7,735 nt of DNA, taken from contig JANYCP010000129.1 in assembly GCA_025360265.1 (NCBI GenBank), positions 1 to 7,735 of the forward strand. The letters run 5' to 3'. This DNA is from Gemmatimonadota bacterium (GTDB lineage: Bacteria > Gemmatimonadota > Gemmatimonadetes > Gemmatimonadales > GWC2-71-9). A program made the translations under genes and the position numbers. Below are positions 1 through 5,671 of this stretch, one piece after another (the stretch's first letter is position 1; each line of letters starts with the position of its first letter). The notes beneath the pieces are model-generated. The model did not search any database. It was not told the DNA's origin and saw only the letters and a program-made list of their open reading frames with translations.

Positions 1-1
1 G

Positions 2-1726
2 ATGCAAGCGGATGGCACGCCGATCCACTTTGGCGCACATGGGCAGACCTCGACGCTGACCAGCGTCAACGTCGATGTTGACGTGCCAGTGGGCAGCCGA
101 GTCGATCGATTTTTCACTACGACACATTATCCGCCGGCCGCGATCGAGGAGGCTCTCTTTCGTTACTGGCTGTCGCACGGTCGTCCCCGCTCGCTAGCGT
201 TGCTGCCGGGTGGCAACGCGTCGTTCGAGGACCGAGGTCGCGACACCGTTCCGGGAACGCCGCGAATCGTGTTGCGCCGGTACTCGGTGTCCGGTGTGCT
301 ATGGGGCCGTCAGTCGATGTGGGCCACCGAAGATGGCCGCATTGTCGCGGTGATCAGTGGCGATGCCGAGCTCGACCGGATGGAGGAAGTGCGTGCCGGA
401 TTTGAGACATCGCTGCCGCTGTTTGTGGCAGGATCGGTACGCGATGGTCTGGCGGATCTGGCCAATGCCGCCCGCGCCACGCCACCAATTCACACCGGAG
501 CGTACGCGATTGTTGGCGCACGCCTCATTGACGGTACCGGCAAGGCGGCGATCGACGATGCCGTTGTAGTGGTGCGCTCCGGCCGAATCGAGGCCGCGGG
601 ACCACGCGCAACCACGACGATTCCTTCGGGGATGGTTCGTGTGGATGCCACCGGAACGACAATTATTCCGGGACTGTGGGACATGCACGTCCACTTCGAG
701 CAGGTGGAATGGCCGTCGGCGCAACTCGCCGCTGGCGTTACCACGGCGCGCGACGCAGGCAACGAGCTGGAGCTCGCCGTTGGTCTGCGCGATGCGATCG
801 CGGCGGGAAAGGTTCCGGGACCCCGGATGCTGCTTGCCGGCTTGATTGATGGCGCGCCCGATGGGCTCGGCGCGTTTGTCGCGAGTACCCCGGACGAGGC
901 GCGAGCAATCGTCAACCGATACCATGCGGCCGGCTATCCGCAGATCAAGATCTACGGGTCGTTGCCTCCAGCGCTTGTCCCGGTCGTAACGGCCGAGGCG
1001 CATCGTCTCGGCATGACGGTGACGGGCCATGTGCCGCGCGGCATGGATGCGCGACAGTTCGTCGAGGCAGGCGCTGACCAGATCAATCACTTCAACTATG
1101 TGCTCTCGCTCTTTCAGCGCGGTGTGCCGGCGGGTCAGCCAAGGCCGCCGATCGACTTCACGACGGCAGAAGCGCAGGCGACGATCGCATTCTTCAGGTC
1201 GCATGGCACGGTGCTCGATCCGACACTGGCGCGGTCGGAGCAGGGCGCACACCCGAAAGATTCGGCGTTCTCGGTGTACGAGCCGGGAGCGGCCCACGCT
1301 CCACTGACGCTGCTCGAGGCGCTGAATTCCAGCGGCACCAGGAGCGATCTGGCGCCGAATCGTCTGGCCGGGCTAGCCAACACCGCTCCGCTGCTCGTGG
1401 CCCTGATGCGGGCCGGTGTACCGGTCGTGACCGGCACCGATCTTGTGGTGCCCGGGCATAGCATTGCTCGCGAACTTGAGCTCTATGTTCGTGCCGGGAT
1501 GACACCGATGGAGGCGCTGCAATCCTCGACGATCGTGCCTGCGCGGGCGATGGGGCTCGACCGGGAATCGGGGACGGTTGAGGCAGGGAAGCGCGCCGAT
1601 CTGGTCATTCTCGACGGCAATCCGCTCGATGCAATCAGCAATGTCAGGAAGGTGCGATCGGTGGTTGCCGCTGGTCGGATGTTTCTGCCGGCGCCGCTGT
1701 GGCGGACGGCGGGATTTACGCCGTAG
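2..1726 (+). CDS. Amidohydrolase family protein with N-terminal accessory domain (5' end probably missing)
   Basis: Metal-dependent hydrolase of the amidohydrolase superfamily, closest in motif pattern to imidazolonepropionase-like / Xaa-Pro dipeptidase-type members, which cleave C-N bonds in cyclic amides or peptides. Counting from the ATG at base 2, residues about 1-150 form a beta-rich accessory domain of unassigned function. The composite-domain entry strand (GARLIDGTG) is near 170-180. The TIM barrel carries the expected ligands: H229 and H231 (DMHVH), K316 (KIY, probably the carbamylated lysine), H343 (TGHVP), H363 (NHF) and D480 (GTD). The C-terminal GKRADLVILDGNP segment is typical. 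Catalytic residues are complete, so an active enzyme is likely; the substrate is unknown. The ATG lies one base into the window, no ribosome binding site can be seen, and no signal peptide is present. The real start is therefore probably upstream and this methionine internal. It ends in TAG, 3 bp from the convergent gene's stop. Confidence 0.88.
   Translation: MQADGTPIHFGAHGQTSTLTSVNVDVDVPVGSRVDRFFTTTHYPPAAIEEALFRYWLSHGRPRSLALLPGGNASFEDRGRDTVPGTPRIVLRRYSVSGVLWGRQSMWATEDGRIVAVISGDAELDRMEEVRAGFETSLPLFVAGSVRDGLADLANAARATPPIHTGAYAIVGARLIDGTGKAAIDDAVVVVRSGRIEAAGPRATTTIPSGMVRVDATGTTIIPGLWDMHVHFEQVEWPSAQLAAGVTTARDAGNELELAVGLRDAIAAGKVPGPRMLLAGLIDGAPDGLGAFVASTPDEARAIVNRYHAAGYPQIKIYGSLPPALVPVVTAEAHRLGMTVTGHVPRGMDARQFVEAGADQINHFNYVLSLFQRGVPAGQPRPPIDFTTAEAQATIAFFRSHGTVLDPTLARSEQGAHPKDSAFSVYEPGAAHAPLTLLEALNSSGTRSDLAPNRLAGLANTAPLLVALMRAGVPVVTGTDLVVPGHSIARELELYVRAGMTPMEALQSSTIVPARAMGLDRESGTVEAGKRADLVILDGNPLDAISNVRKVRSVVAAGRMFLPAPLWRTAGFTP
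1706..1724. terminator. Possible bidirectional hairpin at the convergent gene junction
   Basis: A perfect 6-bp inverted repeat (ACGGCG at 1706-1711, CGCCGT at 1719-1724) flanks a 7-nt loop and overlaps the last codons and first stop base of the amidohydrolase gene. It is the only hairpin seen where two genes meet tail to tail. Neither side is followed by a T-run, so it does not meet the intrinsic-terminator pattern and may be chance. Confidence 0.22.
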
Positions 1727-1729
1727 CGA

Positions 1730-2539
1730 TTACTCGGAGGCGGGCCTACCCAATGTTGCCTTGTATTCGCGCCACTCCTCGCTGCGGATCATGCGACCTG
1801 GAACACCGCCCCACCGTTCGCGTGCGCCAACGCGGGTTCCGGGTAGCAGCACAGTGTGCGGCAGAATCGTGGCGCCTTCGCCGATCACCACATCTCCCAT
1901 CACCGTCGCCTTCTCACCGATCGTGGCACGCGCCTCGATGATCACCGGGGCGATCACCAGTTTTCCCGCGCCGCCGAAGTGACAGAAGATCGTGGCGCTG
2001 CCGCCGATCACTACGTCATCGCCCAGCGTGATCATGCACACGTCAGTGAAGTTCTCCGAGGTCATCCGCACGCGGCGACCGATGCGCGCTCCCATCGCAC
2101 TGAGGAAGAGCGTTCCGATCGGCGTCGCCGACACGAACGGGAACACGGTGAACCGGACCAGGTAGAACAGTCCGTTATGCAGGTACCACGGCAGCGATGC
2201 GGCGGTGAAGTATCCGGCGGACGAGGCGCGCAACTTCGTGGGAAAGATGAAGTTGAAGATCGGGACGATGACCAGCAGCGAGACACCCCACAGCATCAGG
2301 GCCGCACCGCTGAGGAGGCCAAGGGCAGGCCAGCGCCACAGCGAGGCGGCATTCCACAACGGAGGCCAGGTGTGGGCGAGCAGTACGATTGACGGTGTAA
2401 ACGCCAGACCTAATGCACTTCCGCCAATCGAGAAGAGCACGATTCCGGCGAGCAAATGACTCAACGCGGGGAATTGCCGGATGAATCGGTCGAGGGCACC
2501 GCTGGGCGCCGGATTGTCGCGCTCGTCGAAAAACTTCAC
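1730..2539 (-). CDS. Membrane protein with left-handed beta-helix (hexapeptide) domain, Pls/PosA C-terminal-like
   Basis: 269 residues. Two hydrophobic segments, about residues 28-55 and 71-98, are predicted membrane helices. A conserved-looking amphipathic/hydrophobic stretch follows (about 110-150, with LPWYLHNGLFYLVRF). Hexapeptide repeats then run from about 150 to 235 (IGRRV, IGGSA, IGEKA, IGEGA), ending in a W-GGVPGRMI element at about 243-251 that is typical of hexapeptide acyltransferase C-termini. The order of helices then left-handed beta-helix matches the terminal domain of Pls/PosA-type nonribosomal peptide synthetases (TIGR02353-type). Here it stands alone, with no adenylation or carrier domain. 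A role in transferring an acyl or aminoacyl group at the inner membrane is inferred only from the fold. The start is GTG at 2539-2537, supported by AGGA six bases upstream (2549-2546). It lies 18 nt behind the receptor gene and is very likely co-transcribed with it. It ends in TAA, 3 bp from the convergent amidohydrolase stop. Confidence 0.85.
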   Translation of the reverse strand: MKFFDERDNPAPSGALDRFIRQFPALSHLLAGIVLFSIGGSALGLAFTPSIVLLAHTWPPLWNAASLWRWPALGLLSGAALMLWGVSLLVIVPIFNFIFPTKLRASSAGYFTAASLPWYLHNGLFYLVRFTVFPFVSATPIGTLFLSAMGARIGRRVRMTSENFTDVCMITLGDDVVIGGSATIFCHFGGAGKLVIAPVIIEARATIGEKATVMGDVVIGEGATILPHTVLLPGTRVGARERWGGVPGRMIRSEEWREYKATLGRPASE

Positions 2540-2557
2540 TGTTATTCCTGCTCTGCG

Positions 2558-4618
2558 CTAGCGCCTCACGTTGAAACCGAGCAGGATCGTCCGTGCCGTC
2601 ATGCGGTAATACTGGGCGTCGCCGAATTCGCTTGGCGATACCGCGTCGCGCCGATCGCCGAGGTTGCGACCGTCGAGCCGCACCTCGATCTGGCCGAAGC
2701 GATACCCAATGCCGGCGTCGAACGTGGTGAACGCTGGCGCCAGCGCCTCGTTGAGTTCGTCCAGGTACCGACTTCCGACGTAGTTCAGGCTGCCCACCAG
2801 GATAAGGCTGCTCGCCGGTGCATAGGTAACCCCGGCTGAGGCAAGATTGTGTGCCGACATTTCGATGCGCTTTCCCGCCAGCTGTGTGAGCGTTCCGTTT
2901 CCTTCCAGGTCCTTCCGGAAGTCGACGTACTTTCCGTCGTGATAACTGTAGGTGGCGCGAGCGTGAACGTCGCGGGTGAGACTCACGTCGGCGGCAATCT
3001 CGAAGCCGGTGAATCGCGTCACGCCGGAATTGAGAAGCACCGGGAGGTTGTTGACCATACCCGCAGTGACCAGGTTGTTGAAGTCCATGTGAAAGGCGCT
3101 CGCTTCAACATCGAGCCGTCCCGAGCGAATCTTCAGGCCCCCTTCATAGCTGTTCGACGTTTCCGGCTTGAGAATTCCCTCGTTTTCCGCCAGCCCGAAG
3201 TCGAACGCGGCCGGCTTGAACGTGCTGCGGTAATTGCCGAACAAGCGGACATGATCAGTGCCCTGTTCCCATAGACCGAAGAGTCCGCCGATGCTACCGC
3301 TGATCTTGGTGTTCGTCGATGTCGGGCTGGTCTCGCCACGCCGTTCCGAGGTGTTGTTCAGCCGCAAGCCGCCGGTGAGCGACACGCGGGACGTCGGGCG
3401 CCATTCTGTCGACGCATAGGCGCCGAGGAAGATGCGCCGATTCTCCGAGTCGAGGTTCAGCACCGTGGGCTCAGCCACGACAGGGGCAGTGATGCCGCTG
3501 AGCGCCGCCGTGTACTCGAATACTGCTCCGGTGGCTTCGCCATTGGCGAAGAGCAGGTCGGCGCCGGTCATGAATGTCACCGCCGACCTGGTTGGCCAGA
3601 TGATGTGGGAGTCGGCGTAAATGTCAGTGAGTTCAATCCCTTTCTTGAAGCCAGCCGCATTATTCGCGGTGTTGGAGATGTCGGTAAGAAATCCGCGGAA
3701 CGCGTTGTTGGTCGACTTGGCAAAGGACACCATACTGGCCCAGTTCGCACCACCGAACGCCGGGCGATTGAGTCCCGCGGCGACGGTAAATCGATCGGTG
3801 TTGAGATACGCGCCAGCTGGATTGTAGTTCGCGTCGAGCGGCGTTGCCGTCGAGAGCTCCGTTCCGTCTACCGGGTGCGGACTCGCCGGATTCTGGCGGA
3901 TGATGTTGACGTCGGCACTGAACCAGGTCCGATTGTCGCCCTCGCCCTTCACTGTGCGAAGCAAGGCGTGTCCCTGGGTAAACGAGGTCCGATCATCCTT
4001 GAATCCGGTGCGATCGAAATCGCCGCTGATTCGCGTTTTCCATGCGCCGGTGGAAATCAACGCGAGGTCTCCGGACGCGCCACCGCTGCCGAACGAGCCG
4101 CCGTGCGCGGTGTAGGATACCGCTCCGTTCTTGGCGTCCTTGTGGACGACATGTATCACACCAACGAACGACGTTGCACCGTAGGTGACCGGCGCCGGGC
4201 CGCGCAGGATCTCGATTCGCTCCACATCACGCAGCGAGACGCTTTGCAGGGCCGGATTCAGGGCACCGCCCCATGGTATGTCGTCGACCACCAGCAGGAA
4301 CGCATCGAATTCGTGCAAGCCCCAGAATTCGGGAATCACCGTTGCCGGCCCGTTGTCGCCGCCAGGTGCCATCGAAACGCCGGCGGCCAGCGCCAGTGCG
4401 TCATGCAGTGTCGATGCCCCTCGGGCGGTCAGGTCCGCCCCGGTAATCACCTCGACGGATGCAGGCACGTCGTGGGTCGCCTTCGGAATGCGGGTGGCCA
4501 CCACCTCGATCGGCGGCAGGCCCGCGGGCTTGGGCGTCTGCGCGGCGAGCGGCACGGCGATCGCCAGGCCACCGAAAACAGATACGAGTGCCCGGCTGCG
4601 CGGACGGGAAACGGCCAT
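2558..4618 (-). CDS. TonB-dependent outer-membrane receptor
   Basis: 686-residue outer-membrane importer that would move a scarce nutrient (siderophore, cobalamin, sugar or similar) into the periplasm using TonB/ExbBD energy. Residues 1-26 form a signal peptide (basic start, hydrophobic core, PLAAQ cleavage region). A possible TonB box follows at about 36-42 (PIEVVAT). The plug domain spans about 45-160: VPASVEVITGADL, STLHDALALAAGV, VDDIPWGG, then the diagnostic DVERIEILRGPAPVTYGA at 131-148. The remainder alternates polar and hydrophobic residues as expected for a 22-strand barrel. The late element VEASAFHMDFNNLV and the C-terminal VRLDGRNLGDRR are typical of the family. The length is ordinary for a receptor without an N-terminal signalling domain. 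The ATG at 4618-4616 has AGGAG six bases upstream (4629-4625), which fixes the start. The last residues are FNVRR, not the usual terminal aromatic. The ligand cannot be assigned. Confidence 0.95.
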   Translation of the reverse strand: MAVSRPRSRALVSVFGGLAIAVPLAAQTPKPAGLPPIEVVATRIPKATHDVPASVEVITGADLTARGASTLHDALALAAGVSMAPGGDNGPATVIPEFWGLHEFDAFLLVVDDIPWGGALNPALQSVSLRDVERIEILRGPAPVTYGATSFVGVIHVVHKDAKNGAVSYTAHGGSFGSGGASGDLALISTGAWKTRISGDFDRTGFKDDRTSFTQGHALLRTVKGEGDNRTWFSADVNIIRQNPASPHPVDGTELSTATPLDANYNPAGAYLNTDRFTVAAGLNRPAFGGANWASMVSFAKSTNNAFRGFLTDISNTANNAAGFKKGIELTDIYADSHIIWPTRSAVTFMTGADLLFANGEATGAVFEYTAALSGITAPVVAEPTVLNLDSENRRIFLGAYASTEWRPTSRVSLTGGLRLNNTSERRGETSPTSTNTKISGSIGGLFGLWEQGTDHVRLFGNYRSTFKPAAFDFGLAENEGILKPETSNSYEGGLKIRSGRLDVEASAFHMDFNNLVTAGMVNNLPVLLNSGVTRFTGFEIAADVSLTRDVHARATYSYHDGKYVDFRKDLEGNGTLTQLAGKRIEMSAHNLASAGVTYAPASSLILVGSLNYVGSRYLDELNEALAPAFTTFDAGIGYRFGQIEVRLDGRNLGDRRDAVSPSEFGDAQYYRMTARTILLGFNVRR

Positions 4619-4709
4619 TTGCTGCTCCTGGGATCGGGCACGGAAGGGTACTGCCGGCTGGACAAGAAAAGCTACGGGCCGACCTTGAACCGAGCAAGGA
4701 CGCGACCGA
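4619..4709. other. 91-bp spacer between the small membrane gene and the receptor gene
   Basis: Non-coding stretch on the minus-strand unit. It holds the receptor's Shine-Dalgarno AGGAG at 4625-4629. I could not find a convincing -35/-10 pair or a terminator hairpin, so read-through from the 53-residue gene into the receptor gene is plausible but not shown. Confidence 0.5.
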
Positions 4710-4871
4710 TCAGGGCCGGCTGGCGCGCCTCTGGCGCATCAGGTCCATGGCAAAGAAGGTCACCCCAATCCCGATCCAGAAGAGCGCTCGCAGCCAGTAG
4801 CCGCCCCAGAGGGCATCGAGCAGTGCAATTCCAAAGAACACGACGAAGATTGTCAGTCCAGCATATTTCAT
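4710..4871 (-). CDS. Small two-helix membrane protein, function unknown (53 aa)
   Basis: A 53-residue protein not assignable to a named family. Residues about 4-22 (AGLTIFVVFFGIALLDALW) and 25-43 (YWLRALFWIGIGVTFFAM) are strongly hydrophobic. They are joined by a very short glycine turn and followed by a basic tail (RQRRASRP), so an inner-membrane hairpin with a cytoplasmic C-terminus is likely. The ATG at 4871-4869 is chosen because GGGGAGG lies five bases upstream (4883-4877), an excellent ribosome binding site. The frame stays open upstream to 5036, but that extension is polar and runs antisense into the carbonic anhydrase start. It ends in TGA and is the first gene of the minus-strand unit, 91 nt ahead of the TonB-dependent receptor. 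A role supporting the envelope module is inference from position only. Confidence 0.7.
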   Translation of the reverse strand: MKYAGLTIFVVFFGIALLDALWGGYWLRALFWIGIGVTFFAMDLMRQRRASRP

Positions 4872-4876
4872 CGCTG

Positions 4877-4883
4877 CCTCCCC
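4877..4883 (-). promoter_or_regulatory. Strong ribosome binding site deciding the 53-aa gene start
   Basis: GGGGAGG on the minus strand, five bases before the ATG at 4871. It lies inside the longer open frame, between an upstream ATG at 4889 and this one, and so favours the short protein over any extended version. Confidence 0.75.
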
Positions 4884-4940
4884 GATCATCCGTTTCGAGC
4901 TTAGAATCACCGGTCTCCCATTAAGGCTCGATGAATCTGG

Positions 4941-4958
4941 TGTGAAGGTATTTTGACA
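4941..4958. promoter_or_regulatory. Candidate operator: 18-bp imperfect dyad
   Basis: The arms TGTGAA (4941-4946) and TTGACA (4953-4958) are reverse complements at five of six positions, separated by six bases. The size and the TGT...ACA ends resemble sites bound by CRP/FNR-family dimers, and the place between divergent genes fits an operator. Similarity to a half-known consensus is the only support, and chance occurrence is possible. Confidence 0.3.
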
Positions 4959-4963
4959 GGAAC

Positions 4964-4975
4964 TCCCGACCGGGA
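4964..4975. promoter_or_regulatory. Small palindrome over the carbonic anhydrase translation start region
   Basis: TCCCG (4964-4968) and CGGGA (4971-4975) form a perfect inverted repeat ending five bases before the ATG. In RNA, a four-pair stem with a four-base loop would cover the only nearby SD-like bases (GGA, 4973-4975). An AGGA at 4958-4961 sits just upstream of it. An effect on translation is possible but unproven. Confidence 0.25.
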
Positions 4976-4980
4976 CATTC

Positions 4981-5640
4981 ATGGACTCGCTTCCCGAGCT
5001 ATTTGCCAGTAACCGCGCCTGGGCTGCCAAGATCACTGCCCGCGACCCGGCCTTCTTCGATCGGTTGTCGCGCCAGCAGAATCCTCGCTACCTCTGGATC
5101 GGCTGTTCCGACAGCCGCGTTCCGGCAAACGAGATTGTCGGCATGCAACCGGGCGAAATGTTCGTGCACCGCAACGTCGCCAACGTGGTGGTGCACACGG
5201 ACCTTAACTGCCTGGCCGTCGTCCAATACGCGATCGACGTGCTGCGCGTGGAGCATATCATCGTCTGCGGTCACTACGGTTGTGGCGGCGTGCAGGCGGC
5301 CACCGAGACCCGCCCGCTCGGCCTGATCGACAACTGGCTGCGGCACGTGCAGGACGTCGCCGAGCATCACCACCAGATGCTGGCGGAATGTCGTGGTGAC
5401 ACCGTGCGCGTCGATCGACTCTGTGCCCTCAACGTCCTTGAGCAGGCGGCGAATGTCTGCCGCACCACGGTGGTCCAGGATGCCTGGCGTCGAGGCCAAC
5501 GTGTCACGGTACACGGCTGGATCTATCGGCTGCAGGATGGCTTGCTGCGCAACCTTGGCTTCAGCGCGCTCTCGGTAGCCGAGGCGGCGGCGAGCTACAC
5601 GGCGGCGCTCAAGAGAATCGCGTCGAGCGAGGCGGACTGA
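4981..5640 (+). CDS. can: Beta-class carbonic anhydrase
   Basis: Cytoplasmic zinc enzyme that interconverts CO2 and bicarbonate, supplying bicarbonate to carboxylases and helping pH balance. It has 219 residues, almost the same as E. coli Can. The zinc ligands C42, H98 and C101 are present (GCSDSR at 41-46 and GHYGCGG at 97-103), as is the catalytic dyad D44-R46. The strongly conserved VPANEI, FVHRNVAN (61-68) and the C-terminal VHGWIYRLQDGLL (177-189) are also intact, so an active enzyme is expected. The ATG at 4981 is the first start after an in-frame stop at 4954, and the N-terminus (MDSLPELFASNRAWA) matches the family. Its ribosome binding site is weak. The kinase gene begins 31 nt after its TGA on the same strand with no terminator between, so the two are probably co-transcribed. 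The can-like identity is firm; the symbol follows the E. coli orthologue type. Confidence 0.96.
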   Translation: MDSLPELFASNRAWAAKITARDPAFFDRLSRQQNPRYLWIGCSDSRVPANEIVGMQPGEMFVHRNVANVVVHTDLNCLAVVQYAIDVLRVEHIIVCGHYGCGGVQAATETRPLGLIDNWLRHVQDVAEHHHQMLAECRGDTVRVDRLCALNVLEQAANVCRTTVVQDAWRRGQRVTVHGWIYRLQDGLLRNLGFSALSVAEAAASYTAALKRIASSEAD

Positions 5641-5661
5641 GTTCGCGCCAGAGAGTATGTT

Positions 5662-5668
5662 AGGGGGA
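5662..5668 (+). promoter_or_regulatory. Ribosome binding site of the kinase gene
   Basis: The purine run AGGGGGA ends three bases before the ATG at 5672. It lies in the 31-nt gap after the carbonic anhydrase stop, and it supports this start over later in-frame codons. Confidence 0.6.
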
Positions 5669-5671
5669 CCA

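Larger units (their letters stand above)
4872..4980. promoter_or_regulatory. Divergent intergenic region between the small membrane gene and carbonic anhydrase
   Basis: This 109-bp region must carry the start signals for the minus-strand unit and probably for the carbonic anhydrase-kinase pair. It contains TAGAAT at 4902-4907 (-10-like on the plus strand, with no -35 at proper spacing). It also contains a perfect TTGACA at 4953-4958, but a matching -10 would fall on the anhydrase start codon. Two dyads are present (4941-4958 and 4964-4975). The divergent arrangement is clear; the exact promoters are not. Confidence 0.5.

Noticed and set aside
299..1297. 332-codon minus-strand frame within the amidohydrolase gene
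   Set aside because: Arg/His-rich translation with no motifs. The plus strand has all amidohydrolase metal ligands in frame.
3605..4924. Long plus-strand open frame (439 codons) antisense to the receptor gene
   Set aside because: It is arginine-rich with no recognisable domain, and lies over a clear TonB-dependent receptor in the other strand. It is a codon-bias shadow of GC-rich coding sequence.
4953..4981. TTGACA as a sigma70 -35 box for carbonic anhydrase
   Set aside because: A -10 at 17-bp spacing would fall at 4976-4981 (CATTCA), overlapping the start codon and matching poorly. The hexamer is better explained as one arm of a dyad or as chance.
4872..5036. N-terminal extension of the 53-residue membrane protein to 108 residues
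   Set aside because: The extension is polar, lies antisense to the carbonic anhydrase start, and has no supporting ribosome binding site. The internal ATG at 4871 has GGGGAGG at ideal spacing.
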